NCBI RefSeq assembly: GCF_900109705.1
Contig: NZ_FOAI01000004.1
Coordinates: forward strand, 62,001 to 126,000
Source of the DNA: Roseivivax marinus
GTDB taxonomy: Bacteria; Pseudomonadota; Alphaproteobacteria; Rhodobacterales; Rhodobacteraceae
Direction of reading: 5' to 3'
DNA length: 64,000 nucleotides
Shown piece after piece: positions 49,454 through 58,322 of this stretch. The notes under the pieces were generated by a model, which worked only from the letters and a program-made list of their open reading frames with translations, was not told where the DNA came from and did not search any database. Numbering within the stretch: position 1 is the first letter of the stretch; each line of letters starts with the position of its first letter. The translations under genes and the position numbers were made by a program.

Positions 49454-50170
49454 TCAGCCGAGCGCCGCCAGAGCCTCGCGCAGGTCCAGTGCACCGTCGT
49501 AGAGCGCGCGGCCCGAGATGGCGCCCGCGATCACGCCGGTATCGCGCAGCGCCGTGAGGTCCGCCAGCGAGGAGACGCCGCCCGAGGCGATGACCGGGAT
49601 CGACACCGCCCGCCCGAGGTCTGCCGTGGCCTCGACATTGGGGCCGCCCATGGCGCCGTCGCGGTCGATGTCGGTGTAGATGATGGCGGCGACGCCGGCG
49701 TCCTCGAAGCTGCGGGCGAGGTCGGTGGCTTGGACGTCGGTCTCCTCGGCCCAGCCTTTCGTCGCGACGCGGCCCTTGCGCGCGTCGATGCCCACGGCGA
49801 CCTGTCCGGGGAAGGCGCGTGCGGCCTCGCGCACGAGGCCGGGGTTTTCGACCGCCACGGTCCCGAGGATCACCCGCGCCAGCCCCTTGTCCAGCCACGC
49901 CTCGATCGTCGCCATGTCGCGGATGCCGCCGCCGAGCTGCGCGGGCATGTCCGTTGCCGCGAGGATCGACTCGACCGCCGCGGCATTCTCGGGGCGTCCG
50001 GCGAACGCGCCATTGAGGTCGACGAGGTGCAGCCAGGTGCAGCCGGCGTCGACGAAGGCGCGCGCCTGCGCCGCCGGGTCGTCGTTGAACACGGTCGAGC
50101 TGTCCATGTCGCCGCGCAGCAGGCGCACGGCCTGGCCGTCCTTCAGGTCGATGGCAGGATAGAGGATCAT
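49454..50170 (-). CDS. hisA: Phosphoribosylformimino-5-aminoimidazole carboxamide ribotide isomerase
   Basis: 238 residues from the ATG at 50170 ([18 protein letters not shown]). TIM barrel, catalytic Asp8 and the second Asp in [17 protein letters not shown]; phosphate loops [11 protein letters not shown] and [10 protein letters not shown]. Fourth enzyme of histidine synthesis. It is isolated on the minus strand between the two opposite-strand secreted-protein genes, so it probably has its own promoter or is read from the hisB-hisH transcript. Confidence 0.95.
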   Translation of the reverse strand: MILYPAIDLKDGQAVRLLRGDMDSSTVFNDDPAAQARAFVDAGCTWLHLVDLNGAFAGRPENAAAVESILAATDMPAQLGGGIRDMATIEAWLDKGLARVILGTVAVENPGLVREAARAFPGQVAVGIDARKGRVATKGWAEETDVQATDLARSFEDAGVAAIIYTDIDRDGAMGGPNVEATADLGRAVSIPVIASGGVSSLADLTALRDTGVIAGAISGRALYDGALDLREALAALG

Positions 50171-50309
50171 GGCCGGGCTCCGGTGGTCTGACAGGCCGCT
50201 CGGCTCTGCCATGACGGAACGGCACATGCAACGCGACCTTGCGTCAGTCTTGATCGGGCGCCGCTCCGCCGCGCAGGCTTCGGCCCATCTCTGGGAGGAG
50301 GAACAACAG

Positions 50310-50696
50310 ATGAAACGTATCAGCGCGATGATCGCGGGCCTCGTGATGGCAGCAGGTGCCGCCGCGGCCGATCCGGTCGAGGGCATGTGGAAGACGCAGC
50401 CCGACGACGGCTCCTACGCCCATGTCCGCATGACCCCGTGCGGCGACAAGCTTTGCGGCGTGATCCAGCGCACCTTCGACTCAAACGGCGAATACGACTC
50501 GCCCAACAAGGGCAAGGTGCTGGTGATCAACATGGTCCCGCAGGGCGGCGGCGCCTACGAGGGCCGTGTCTGGCGCCCGTCGAACGACAAGGTCTACTTG
50601 GGCAAGATGCAGCTTGCCGGCAATTCCCTGAAGCTTCAGGGCTGCGTCGCGGGCGGGCTGCTGTGCTCGAGCCAGACCTGGAGCCGTCTGCAGTAA
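50310..50696 (+). CDS. Secreted DUF2147 family protein
   Basis: 128 residues from the ATG at 50310 with GGGAGGAGG ahead. Signal peptide ([18 protein letters not shown]). DUF2147 pattern: [31 protein letters not shown], then [38 protein letters not shown]. Four Cys could form two disulfides. Periplasmic; function of the family unknown. Divergent from hisA. Confidence 0.88.
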   Translation: MKRISAMIAGLVMAAGAAAADPVEGMWKTQPDDGSYAHVRMTPCGDKLCGVIQRTFDSNGEYDSPNKGKVLVINMVPQGGGAYEGRVWRPSNDKVYLGKMQLAGNSLKLQGCVAGGLLCSSQTWSRLQ

Positions 50697-50773
50697 ATCA
50701 GCAACTTTCGCGCGGGCGCCCGGACCATGCGGCGGCCGCGCGGGGATACCGCGTCCGCGCCGTCCACGCCCGA

Positions 50774-51454
50774 CTAGACCCGTGCCGTGGGAATGACGTC
50801 CGCGTAGACGAAGCCGTCCCGCGTCACGACCTCGCCGGTCGTGTGGCGGATCGGCGCGGGGAAGTCGGGTCCATCGACCACGACGGTGTGGAACTCGCCG
50901 TTCTCTCCGCAGGGATCGACGCCCGGCGGCAAGTCGGCCAGAAGGTCCGCGTCCCACATCCGCCCGGCGAAGCTTTCGGGTACGCGCGACGGGTCGCAGG
51001 TGGCGATCCGAGCGCGCAGCCCGCCCAACAGCATCTCGTCCGCCAGCGTGCGCGTGTCGCGGCCCCAGAGCGGGAAGATCGGCGTCAGCCCGGTGCCCTC
51101 AAGCTGCGCTTCGCGGTAGGCGCGCACGTCCTCGAGGAAAAGATCCCCGAACACCACGTGGGTGATCCCGTCCGCGACTAGCGCCGCGACGGCCCCTTCC
51201 ATCGCGCGTTCGTAGTCCGCGTTCGAGCAGGGCCAGGGCAGGGGGACGGCGGTGAGCGGCAGCCCGAGTGCCGCCGCCTGGGCCTCGAGCAGGGCGCGCC
51301 GCGTGCCGTGCATGGCGACCCGGTCGAAGGCGCTGTTGACCGTTGTCAGCAGCGTCGCGACATCGGCCAGCCCTTCGGTGCGGCAGGCATGGAGGGACCA
51401 GGCGCAATCCTTGCCCGACGACCAGCTCAGTGCGGCGCGGGGGAACGCGCTCAC
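50774..51454 (-). CDS. PP-loop ATPase, diphthine-ammonia-ligase-like (DUF71)
   Basis: 226 residues with a GTG start overlapping the hisH stop by four bases. The ATP pyrophosphatase loop is ALSWSSGKDCAWSL at residues 8-21; VPLPWPCSNADYERAM and HVVFGDLFLEDVRAYREAQL are DUF71 signatures, and the C-terminus has VDPCGENGEFHTVVVDGP. The eukaryotic relative amidates diphthine, a modification bacteria lack, so the bacterial substrate is unknown. Its coupling to hisH, a glutamine amidotransferase that generates ammonia, is suggestive but may be coincidence. Confidence 0.88.
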   Translation of the reverse strand: MSAFPRAALSWSSGKDCAWSLHACRTEGLADVATLLTTVNSAFDRVAMHGTRRALLEAQAAALGLPLTAVPLPWPCSNADYERAMEGAVAALVADGITHVVFGDLFLEDVRAYREAQLEGTGLTPIFPLWGRDTRTLADEMLLGGLRARIATCDPSRVPESFAGRMWDADLLADLPPGVDPCGENGEFHTVVVDGPDFPAPIRHTTGEVVTRDGFVYADVIPTARV

Positions 51455-52086
51455 GGCGCCCAGGCGAGGAAGTTGGCGATCATCCTGAGCCCGGTCGCGC
51501 CGCTTTTCTCGGGGTGGAACTGCAGTCCGACGCAGTTGTCGCGTCCGACCACGGCGGTGACGTCCTCGCCGTAGTCCACGCGGGCAAGGCGCTGGTCCAG
51601 TCCCGACATCCGCATGTGATAGGAGTGGACGAAATAGGCGTGGTCGCCGCTCTCGATGCCTTCGAGCACCGGGTGTGGAATGTCGATCATCAGGTCGTTC
51701 CAGCCCATGTGCGGAACCTTGAGCATCGGGTCGGTGGGCGTGATTTTCATCACCTCGCCCTCGATCCAGCCAAGGCCGCGGGTCTCTTCGTATTCGTGCC
51801 CGTTGCGCGCCATCAGCTGCATGCCGACGCAGATACCCATGAAGGGCACGCCGCGGTTCTCCACCGCGTCGATCAGCGCCTCCTGTACGCCGCTCTCGGC
51901 CAGCGCGCGGGCGCAGGCCGGGAAGGCGCCGTCGCCCGGCAGGACGAGGCGGTCGGCGCGGGCGACGGTGTCGGCCTCGGAGGTGACGACCACCTCGCCG
52001 GCGTCGGTCTCTCGGGCCATCTTCTGGAAGGCCTTGTCGGCGGAGTGGAGGTTGCCGCTCTCGTAGTCGATGATCGCTGTCAGCAT
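51451..52086 (-). CDS. hisH: Imidazole glycerol phosphate synthase glutaminase subunit
   Basis: 211 residues, class I glutamine amidotransferase. Nucleophile Cys86 in MGICVGMQLM; His-Glu pair in LQFHPEKSG. N-terminal TAIIDYESGNLHSADKAF. It supplies ammonia to HisF, whose gene is separated from it by hisA and other genes. It lies 121 bases after hisB and overlaps the PP-loop ATPase gene. Confidence 0.96.
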   Translation of the reverse strand: MLTAIIDYESGNLHSADKAFQKMARETDAGEVVVTSEADTVARADRLVLPGDGAFPACARALAESGVQEALIDAVENRGVPFMGICVGMQLMARNGHEYEETRGLGWIEGEVMKITPTDPMLKVPHMGWNDLMIDIPHPVLEGIESGDHAYFVHSYHMRMSGLDQRLARVDYGEDVTAVVGRDNCVGLQFHPEKSGATGLRMIANFLAWAP

Positions 52087-52207
52087 GGCTGCCTCGGGTC
52101 TTCGGTCTGGTCAGTCGGTGCGCGGCGTGGCGGGTCGGCGCGCCGCGGTCGGATCGGTCGGGCACCCGTGAGCGGCGCGCTGGGTGCGCGCCGCCGGACG
52201 GGCGGTG

Positions 52208-52795
52208 TCAGAGCGCGCCCTTGGTCGACGGGATCGCGTCGGCCTTGCGTGCGTCGGTCTCGACGGCCTCGCGCAGCGCGCGGGCCACGGCCTTGAAGGC
52301 CGCCTCGGCGATGTGGTGGCTGTTGATCCCGTGCAGACGGTCCACGTGGAGCGTGATGCCGCCATGGGTGGCGAAGGCCTGGAAGAACTCGCGCACCAGC
52401 TCGGTGTCGAAGCGGCCTATGGCCGGCGTCGGGAAGTCCACGCTCCACACCAGGTAGGGGCGTCCCGAGAGGTCCAGCGCCGCGCGTACCAGCGCGTCGT
52501 CCATCGGCAGGAGGCAGGCGCCGTAGCGGCGAATGCCGCGCTTGTCGCCGAGCGCCTCCGCAAGCGCTTGCCCCAGGGCGATGCCCACGTCTTCGACGCT
52601 GTGGTGGTCGTCGATGTGCAGGTCGCCCGAGCAACGCACCTCGAGGTCGATCAGCGCGTGACGGGCGAGCTGGTCGAGCATGTGGTCGAAGAAGCCCACG
52701 CCGGTCTGGTTGTCATAGGTGCCGGTCCCATCGAGGGACACGGAGACCGAGATGTCGGTTTCGGCGGTGGTGCGGGTGATCCGGGCGCTGCGCAT
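52208..52795 (-). CDS. hisB: Imidazoleglycerol-phosphate dehydratase
   Basis: 195 residues, the monofunctional plant/alphaproteobacterial form. Metal-binding motifs [29 protein letters not shown] and [14 protein letters not shown] are all present. It dehydrates imidazole glycerol phosphate. First gene of hisB-hisH-PP-loop. The 163-base gap to the next divergent gene should hold the promoter; no clear element seen. Confidence 0.96.
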   Translation of the reverse strand: MRSARITRTTAETDISVSVSLDGTGTYDNQTGVGFFDHMLDQLARHALIDLEVRCSGDLHIDDHHSVEDVGIALGQALAEALGDKRGIRRYGACLLPMDDALVRAALDLSGRPYLVWSVDFPTPAIGRFDTELVREFFQAFATHGGITLHVDRLHGINSHHIAEAAFKAVARALREAVETDARKADAIPSTKGAL

Positions 52796-52959
52796 GGCGT
52801 TTCTGTGCGGTCCTGTGGTTCGGTCCGTCCCGCGGTGCGGGGGTCGGTCGGACTTATAGGCAGGCGAGGGGCCGAGGCCAAGGGCCGGGCGCCGCCCGTT
52901 GTGCTTCCGTGGCGGCTGTGCCAGCGTCGGCGCAAGTCGACCGCCAAGGAATAGCGCCC

Positions 52960-53199
52960 ATGACCACCTGCGTCTTCGTCCAGATCCGTTGCACCCCCGG
53001 CCGCACCTACAAGGTCGCCGAGGACATCGTCCTGCGCGAGATGCATTCCGAACTCTACTCGACGAGCGGCGAATGGGACCTGCTGATGAAACTCTACATC
53101 CCGGCCGATGCCGATGTGGGCAAGTACATCAACGAGCACCTGCTGGACATTCCGGGGATCGAACGGTCGCTCACCACGCTGACGTTCAACGCGTTCTGA
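52960..53199 (+). CDS. Stand-alone Lrp/AsnC ligand-binding (RAM) domain protein
   Basis: 79 residues, AAGGA nine bases ahead of the ATG. The whole protein is an AsnC/Lrp effector domain ([48 protein letters not shown]) without the DNA-binding helix-turn-helix. Such proteins form dimers or decamers that bind amino acids and can regulate partners; the actual role is unknown. It precedes two tRNA-Gly genes on the other strand. Confidence 0.85.
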   Translation: MTTCVFVQIRCTPGRTYKVAEDIVLREMHSELYSTSGEWDLLMKLYIPADADVGKYINEHLLDIPGIERSLTTLTFNAF

Positions 53200-53266
53200 G
53201 CCGACGCGCAGACACGCCCCGCGAGGGGCGGACTCCGCACCGTCGTGTCGTCGATGTGAGGAAGAT

Positions 53267-53341
53267 TGGAGCGGGTGATGAGATTCGAACTCACGACCCT
53301 TACCTTGGCAAGGTAATGCTCTACCCCTGAGCTACACCCGC
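53267..53341 (-). tRNA. tRNA-Gly (GCC), copy 2
   Basis: A 75-nt cloverleaf with encoded CCA. Acceptor GCGGGTG/CACCCGC, D arm GCTC...GAGC, anticodon loop TTGCCAA (anticodon GCC), T arm with GTTCGAATC. It differs from the copy upstream at the sixth acceptor pair, U-A here and C-G there. Confidence 0.97.
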
Positions 53342-53375
53342 GCTCCGTGCCCGGCCGTCCCGGACTGGACCCAAA

Positions 53376-53450
53376 TGGAGCGGGCGATGAGATTCGAACT
53401 CACGACCCTTACCTTGGCAAGGTAATGCTCTACCCCTGAGCTACGCCCGC
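53376..53450 (-). tRNA. tRNA-Gly (GCC), copy 1
   Basis: 75 nt with encoded CCA; acceptor GCGGGCG/CGCCCGC; anticodon GCC. A 34-base spacer separates it from copy 2, so both are probably processed from one transcript. Apart from the sixth acceptor pair the two copies are identical. Confidence 0.97.
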
Positions 53451-53614
53451 GTCCTTGGGTGTCGGCGGATGTATCGTCTCGCCCGGAGGTCTGCAAGAAG
53501 AAATTTCCGACGATTTCGCCACGGAAAGCGGGGGCGGCACGGGCCGGCCGCGCGCGTCCGACCGAGACCTTCGCGCCCGCATCCGACGCCCCGGCACCGG
53601 CGCGCCGCGTCCCC

Positions 53615-53639
53615 CTTCTTCTCGTCGAAAATACTCCGG
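53615..53639 (-). repeat. GAGTATTTTC-type intergenic element
   Basis: On the minus strand it reads CCGGAGTATTTTCGACGAG then AAGAAG, and matches the tail of the repeat inside xdhB (5216-5242) except for one substitution and a two-base difference. It lies in the gap between tRNA-Gly copy 1 and the hypothetical gene ending at 53700. Confidence 0.65.
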
Positions 53640-53699
53640 CCCGAGGCGTCCGTCATCGCCACATGCGAGCGCGCGAGCAGGGCGCGACCGCACAGGCGG

Positions 53700-54113
53700 T
53701 CAGGCAAATCGATCCCGGTCCGACCCGTTCCGAAAACGCGCTCCGTGCCGAAAGCCACCGGTGCCGACAAGGTCGCCCCGGCTGTGACGGGGCGGGAAGC
53801 CGTCGGAGGACTGCAAGCGCCCCTCCGTGAACTCGAACGTGAGGTCCATCGTCTCGAGGGCGAGGTCCAGAACGTCGCCCTCGGTCAGTCCCATATCCGT
53901 GTCGAACGCATCGAACCGGTTGAGGTCGTCGCGCAGCTTGGCCGTCAGCACGGCTTCTTCAAACGGCGGGTCGATCACTTCGATGCTTCCGACGGCTCTG
54001 ATGTCGTCGTCGATATCGTCGGGGTCACGACGCGTCAGCGTCCAGTACGGGCGTTTGATCGGACCGGGCCCGCTACAGGTACACAATTTGACCCGGTGGT
54101 CGGGGTCGCACAT
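53700..54113 (-). CDS. Hypothetical protein with N-terminal CTC motif
   Basis: 137 residues from the ATG at 54113, AAAGG eight bases ahead. The N-terminus MCDPDHRVKLCTCSG has three Cys and one His and could bind a metal. A PYWTLTRRDPDD segment and an acidic middle follow; the last 35 residues are Arg/Gly-rich and look unstructured. I do not recognise the family, but the ribosome site and position 85 bases after pyc support a real gene. No signal peptide or membrane span. Confidence 0.6.
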   Translation of the reverse strand: MCDPDHRVKLCTCSGPGPIKRPYWTLTRRDPDDIDDDIRAVGSIEVIDPPFEEAVLTAKLRDDLNRFDAFDTDMGLTEGDVLDLALETMDLTFEFTEGRLQSSDGFPPRHSRGDLVGTGGFRHGARFRNGSDRDRFA

Positions 54114-54198
54114 CGCTCGGCCTTTCAGTCCCTGAGGCGGCGCAATCTAATGCGATCGCGCCGCGTCAGGTCAACGGCGAAGGCCGCTTGGGCCGCCG

Positions 54199-57100
54199 TC
54201 ACTCGGAGTCGTACTCGACCAGCAGATCCTTTGCGTCGATCTGGCCGCCGGCCTGAACGTGGACCGCCTTCACCGTCGCGTCGCGCTCGGCATAGAGGCC
54301 GGTTTCCATCTTCATGGCCTCGATCACCAGCAGCAGGTCGCCGTCCTTCACCGGTTTGCCCGCCTCGACCGCGACCTGGCTGACCACGCCGGGCATGGGC
54401 GCGCCCACGTGGTCCGGGTTCGCCGGGTCGGCCTTGGGGCGTGCCGCCGCCGCGCCGGTTGCGCTGCGGTCGGGAACGCGGACCGCGCGGGGCTGGCCGT
54501 TCAGTTCGAAGAAGACACGCACCTCGCCCTCGTGCGGTTCGCCCACGGTCACGAGGCGAATCTCCAGCGTCTTGCCGGGGTCGATCTCGGCGGTGATCTC
54601 CTCGCCCGGCTCCATGCCGTAGAAAAACGCCCGCGTCGGCAGCACGCGCACCGGTCCGTAGGTTTCGTGGCGCGAGACGTAGTCGGTGAAGACCTTCGGA
54701 TACATCAGGTACCCGGCGAGGTCCTCGTCATCGAACTCGGCCTCGGGGAAGATCTCCTGCAACTCCTTGCGCTTGGCATCGAGGTCCACCGGATCGAGGT
54801 GCTTGCCGGGACGGTCGGTCAGCGGTGTCTCGCCCTTGAGGACCTTCTTCTGGATGCCCTCGGGCCAGCCGCCGGGGGGCTGGCCGAGATTGCCCTTCAT
54901 CATGTCGATCACGGAATCGGGGAACGAGATGTCCTTCTGCGGGTCCTCGACATCGGCCCGGGTCAGGCCCTGGCTGACCATCATCAGAGCCATGTCGCCG
55001 ACCACCTTGGAGGACGGCGTGACCTTAACGATATCGCCGAACATCTGGTTCACGTCGGCGTAGGTGCGGGCGACGTCGGGCCACTTCTCCTCGAGACCCA
55101 TCGAACGCGCCTGCGCGCGAAGGTTGGTGAACTGCCCGCCCGGCATCTCGTGGAGATAGACCTCGGAGGCCGGGGCCTGCATCGCGCTCTCGAAGGCGGC
55201 GTACTGCATCCGCACCTGTTCCCAGTAGGTCGAGATCGCGCGGATCGACTTGATGTCGAGGCCGGTGTCGCGCTCGGTGAAGCGCAGCGCCTCGACGATG
55301 GAGCCCAGTGTCGGCTGCGAGGTGTTGCCCGAGAGCGCATCCATCGCCGCGTCCACCGCGTCGACCCCGGCTTCGGCCGCGGCCATGATCGAGGCGATCG
55401 CCGCGCCGGACGTGTCGTGGGTGTGGAAGTGAACGGGCAGGCCGACCTCTTCCTTCAGCGCCCGGATCAGCGGCCCCGCGGCGGCGGGCTTCAACAGGCC
55501 CGCCATGTCCTTGAGCCCAAGGATGTGGGCCCCCGCGTCGCGCAGCTGCTTGCCAGTCTCCACGTAGTACTTGAGGTCGTACTTGGCGCGGTCGGGGTCG
55601 TTGATGTCGCCGGTGTAGCAGACGGTGCCCTCGCAGACCTTGCCGCTGTCGAGCACCGCGTCCATCGCCACGCGCATGTTCTCGACCCAGTTCAGCGAGT
55701 CGAAGACGCGGAAGACGTCGACGCCCGACTCGGCCGCCTGCTTCACGAAGAACTGTACGACGTTGTCGGGATAGTTCGTGTAGCCGACCCCGTTCGAGGC
55801 GCGCAGCAGCATCTGCGTCATGACGTTGGGCATCTTGGCGCGGATGTCGCGCAGACGCTGCCAGGGGCATTCCTGCAGGAAGCGGTAGGCGACGTCGAAG
55901 GTCGCGCCGCCCCAGCATTCGACCGAGAAAAGGCCCGGCAGCGTCTCGGCGTAGGCCGGCGCCACCTTGATCATGTCGAGCGACCGCATCCGCGTCGCCA
56001 GAAGCGACTGGTGGCCGTCGCGCATGGTGGTGTCGGTGATGAGGACCTGCTTCTGCGCCGCGAGCCAGTCGGCCACCGCCTGCGGTCCCTCACGGTCGAG
56101 CAGGGTGCGCGTGCCGTCGGGCGCCTTGCCCTCGACCGCCGGGGGCTTGGGCGTCTTGAGGTCCACCGGCGGCATCGCCCGGCCCTTGGTTTCGGGGTGC
56201 TCGTTGACGGTGATGTCGGCGAGATAGGTCAGGACCTTGGTGCCGCGGTCGCGCCGCTGCTTGAAGTCGAAGAGCTCGGGCGTCGTGTCGATGAAGGTCG
56301 TCGTGTACTCGTTCGACAGGAAGGTCGGGTGCCGCAGCAGGTTGTTCACGAAGTCGATGTTCGTGCTGACCCCGCGGATGCGGAACTCGCGCAGGGCGCG
56401 GTCCATGCGGGCGATGGCCTTCTCGGGCGTCGGCGCCCAGGCGGTGACCTTCACCAGGAGCGAGTCGTAGAACCGGGTGATGACCCCGCCCGCGTAGGCC
56501 GTGCCGCCATCGAGGCGGATCCCCATGCCGGTGGCCGAGCGGTAGGCGGTGATCCGGCCATAATCGGGAATGAAGTTGTTCTGCGGGTCCTCGGTAGTGA
56601 TCCGGGTCTGCAGGGCGTGGCCGAACAGCTCGACCTCGTCCTGGCTGTCCATGCCCGTCGCTTCGGCAAGGCTCTTGCCCTCGGCGATGAGGATCTGCGC
56701 CTGCACGATGTCGATGCCGGTGACCTCCTCGGTCACGGTGTGCTCGACCTGCACGCGGGGGTTCACCTCGATGAAGTAGAAATTGCCCGAATCCATGTCC
56801 ATCAGGAACTCGACGGTGCCCGCGCACTCGTAGTTGACGTGGGCACAGATCTTGCGGCCGAGCTCGCACAGCTCCTCGCGCTGGTCCTGCGTGAGGTAGG
56901 GGGCGGGCGCACGCTCCACGACCTTCTGGTTGCGGCGCTGGACCGAGCAGTCGCGCTCGTAGAGGTGATAGATCTGGCCGTGCTTGTCGCCGAGGATCTG
57001 CACCTCCACGTGTCGCGCGCGCTCGATCATCTTCTCGAGGTAGCCCTCGCCGTTGCCGAAGGCGGCCTCGGCCTCGCGACGGCCCTCGCTGACCTTGTCG

Positions 57101-57642
57101 GCCAGCTCCTTCTCGGACCGGATCGGGCGCATCCCGCGGCCGCCGCCGCCCCACGATGCCTTGAGCATCAGCGGGTAGCCGATCTCGGCGGCCTCCTTGC
57201 GGATAGCCTCCATGTCGTCGCCAAGGACCTCGGTCGCGGGCACCACCGGCACGCCGGCCTCGATCGCCACGCGCCGGGCGCTGGCCTTGTCGCCCAGCGC
57301 GCGCATGGTCTCGGCGCGGGGACCGATGAAGGTGATGCCGGCCTCGTCGCAGGCGTCGACGAATTCGGGGTTCTCCGACAGCAGGCCGTAGCCCGGATGG
57401 ATCGCGTCGGCACCGCACTCCTTGGCGACGCGGATGATCTCGGGGATCGAGAGGTACGCCTGCACCGGCCCGAGCCCCTCGCCGATGCGGTAGGCCTCGT
57501 CCGCCTTGAAGCGGTGCAGGCCCAGTTTGTCCTCCTCGGCGAAGACGGCGACCGTCCGTTTCCCCATCTCGTTCGCGGCGCGCATGATGCGGATCGCGAT
57601 TTCGCCGCGGTTGGCGATGAGGATCTTCTGGAATTCGGGCAT
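54199..57642 (-). CDS. pyc: Pyruvate carboxylase
   Basis: 1147 residues from the ATG at 57642 (MPEFQKILIANRGEIAIRIM), GAGGA seven bases ahead. Biotin carboxylase domain about 1-460 (ATP-grasp GGGGRGMRPIRSE, FIEVNPRVQVEHTVTEEVTG), carboxyltransferase about 540-810 (ITDTTMRDGHQSLLATRMR), tetramerisation region, and biotinyl domain with the biotin lysine K1111 in EAMKMET. It makes oxaloacetate from pyruvate and bicarbonate, replenishing the TCA cycle. The full-length single-chain form is usual in Rhodobacteraceae. Confidence 0.97.
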   Translation of the reverse strand: MPEFQKILIANRGEIAIRIMRAANEMGKRTVAVFAEEDKLGLHRFKADEAYRIGEGLGPVQAYLSIPEIIRVAKECGADAIHPGYGLLSENPEFVDACDEAGITFIGPRAETMRALGDKASARRVAIEAGVPVVPATEVLGDDMEAIRKEAAEIGYPLMLKASWGGGGRGMRPIRSEKELADKVSEGRREAEAAFGNGEGYLEKMIERARHVEVQILGDKHGQIYHLYERDCSVQRRNQKVVERAPAPYLTQDQREELCELGRKICAHVNYECAGTVEFLMDMDSGNFYFIEVNPRVQVEHTVTEEVTGIDIVQAQILIAEGKSLAEATGMDSQDEVELFGHALQTRITTEDPQNNFIPDYGRITAYRSATGMGIRLDGGTAYAGGVITRFYDSLLVKVTAWAPTPEKAIARMDRALREFRIRGVSTNIDFVNNLLRHPTFLSNEYTTTFIDTTPELFDFKQRRDRGTKVLTYLADITVNEHPETKGRAMPPVDLKTPKPPAVEGKAPDGTRTLLDREGPQAVADWLAAQKQVLITDTTMRDGHQSLLATRMRSLDMIKVAPAYAETLPGLFSVECWGGATFDVAYRFLQECPWQRLRDIRAKMPNVMTQMLLRASNGVGYTNYPDNVVQFFVKQAAESGVDVFRVFDSLNWVENMRVAMDAVLDSGKVCEGTVCYTGDINDPDRAKYDLKYYVETGKQLRDAGAHILGLKDMAGLLKPAAAGPLIRALKEEVGLPVHFHTHDTSGAAIASIMAAAEAGVDAVDAAMDALSGNTSQPTLGSIVEALRFTERDTGLDIKSIRAISTYWEQVRMQYAAFESAMQAPASEVYLHEMPGGQFTNLRAQARSMGLEEKWPDVARTYADVNQMFGDIVKVTPSSKVVGDMALMMVSQGLTRADVEDPQKDISFPDSVIDMMKGNLGQPPGGWPEGIQKKVLKGETPLTDRPGKHLDPVDLDAKRKELQEIFPEAEFDDEDLAGYLMYPKVFTDYVSRHETYGPVRVLPTRAFFYGMEPGEEITAEIDPGKTLEIRLVTVGEPHEGEVRVFFELNGQPRAVRVPDRSATGAAAARPKADPANPDHVGAPMPGVVSQVAVEAGKPVKDGDLLLVIEAMKMETGLYAERDATVKAVHVQAGGQIDAKDLLVEYDSE

Positions 57643-57796
57643 GGGACGTCCTCGGTTATGTCGCGGTGCAGCAAGATTAGGGCGGTGCAGCGAGATCCTC
57701 AACTCGGGCAAATGGTCGGGAGACTGTTGCCGGGCGGGTAGGGCGCTGTCCGCCTGTCGGGTGGGCAGGTTCGGGTTGGCGGCGGGCCAGTTCGTG

Positions 57797-57812
57797 TTAA
57801 CCTTTCGTTAAC
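57797..57812 (+). promoter_or_regulatory. CtrA-type box upstream of the 57838 gene
   Basis: TTAACCTTTCGTTAAC: two TTAA half-sites separated by seven bases, a perfect match to the known alphaproteobacterial CtrA consensus TTAA-N7-TTAAC. It ends 26 bases before the ATG of the hypothetical gene, in position to act at its promoter; pyc is about 155 bases away on the other side. Confidence 0.72.
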
Positions 57813-57837
57813 TTTTGCGAATCCCGGAAACGCCTGC

Positions 57838-58287
57838 ATGTCCGAAACCGAAATCGCGTTGCTCCTTTGCGGCCTGCTTGCCGGTGGAGATACCGAGGTC
57901 TCGCACGATTTCGACAATCTCGGAGGACGCCGGGGCATCCGTGTGGACTGCGAGACCGAAACCCACGTGATCGAGGTGGGGCTGGACAAGACGTCGTCGC
58001 GCGACAGCCTGCACCAGGCCCTGTTTGCCGCCGAGCTGACCGGGAAGATCCCGCTGGTCGTCCTGATCGACCGTGACGGCGAAGAGGGCCGCACCGAGTT
58101 CGAGATGCGTCGGATCGCCGAGCGGGCGGGCGTCGGATATGTCCGCTGCGCCGAGCACATGGTGGTCCGGTGGCGGGCGACGCAGCCGTGGCGCAGCCTC
58201 GACGGCGGCACCCATGACCTGCCGCAGGAGGGTCCGGCGCGCGGCCTGTGCAATCTCGCCCGCTACATGCCGCCCGCCTCCGGCTGA
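57838..58287 (+). CDS. Hypothetical protein under a CtrA-type box
   Basis: 149 residues, cytoplasmic, no membrane span. The core reads GIRVDCETETHVIEVGLDKTSS, then SLHQALFAAELTGKIPLVVLIDRDG. The order Asp37, Glu46, Asp50-Lys51 on alternating hydrophobic strands followed by a helix vaguely recalls PD-(D/E)XK nuclease-like folds, but the (D/E)xK triad is not exact, so this is only a suggestion. A CtrA box just upstream suggests control with motility, competence or gene-transfer-agent genes. uvrD follows 91 bases later with its own SOS box. Confidence 0.75.
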   Translation: MSETEIALLLCGLLAGGDTEVSHDFDNLGGRRGIRVDCETETHVIEVGLDKTSSRDSLHQALFAAELTGKIPLVVLIDRDGEEGRTEFEMRRIAERAGVGYVRCAEHMVVRWRATQPWRSLDGGTHDLPQEGPARGLCNLARYMPPASG

Positions 58288-58322
58288 GAAGGCCCGGCTG
58301 CTAAACCGCCGCAAGATCGTGC

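Noticed and set aside
53267-53450. Direct repeats suggesting a CRISPR array or attachment site
   Set aside because: The two repeats are tRNA-Gly genes with full cloverleaf folds; there is no integrase or further repeat.
54259-57741. A 1160-codon open frame antisense to pyc
   Set aside because: A shadow of pyc caused by high third-position GC; composition is unlike a real protein.
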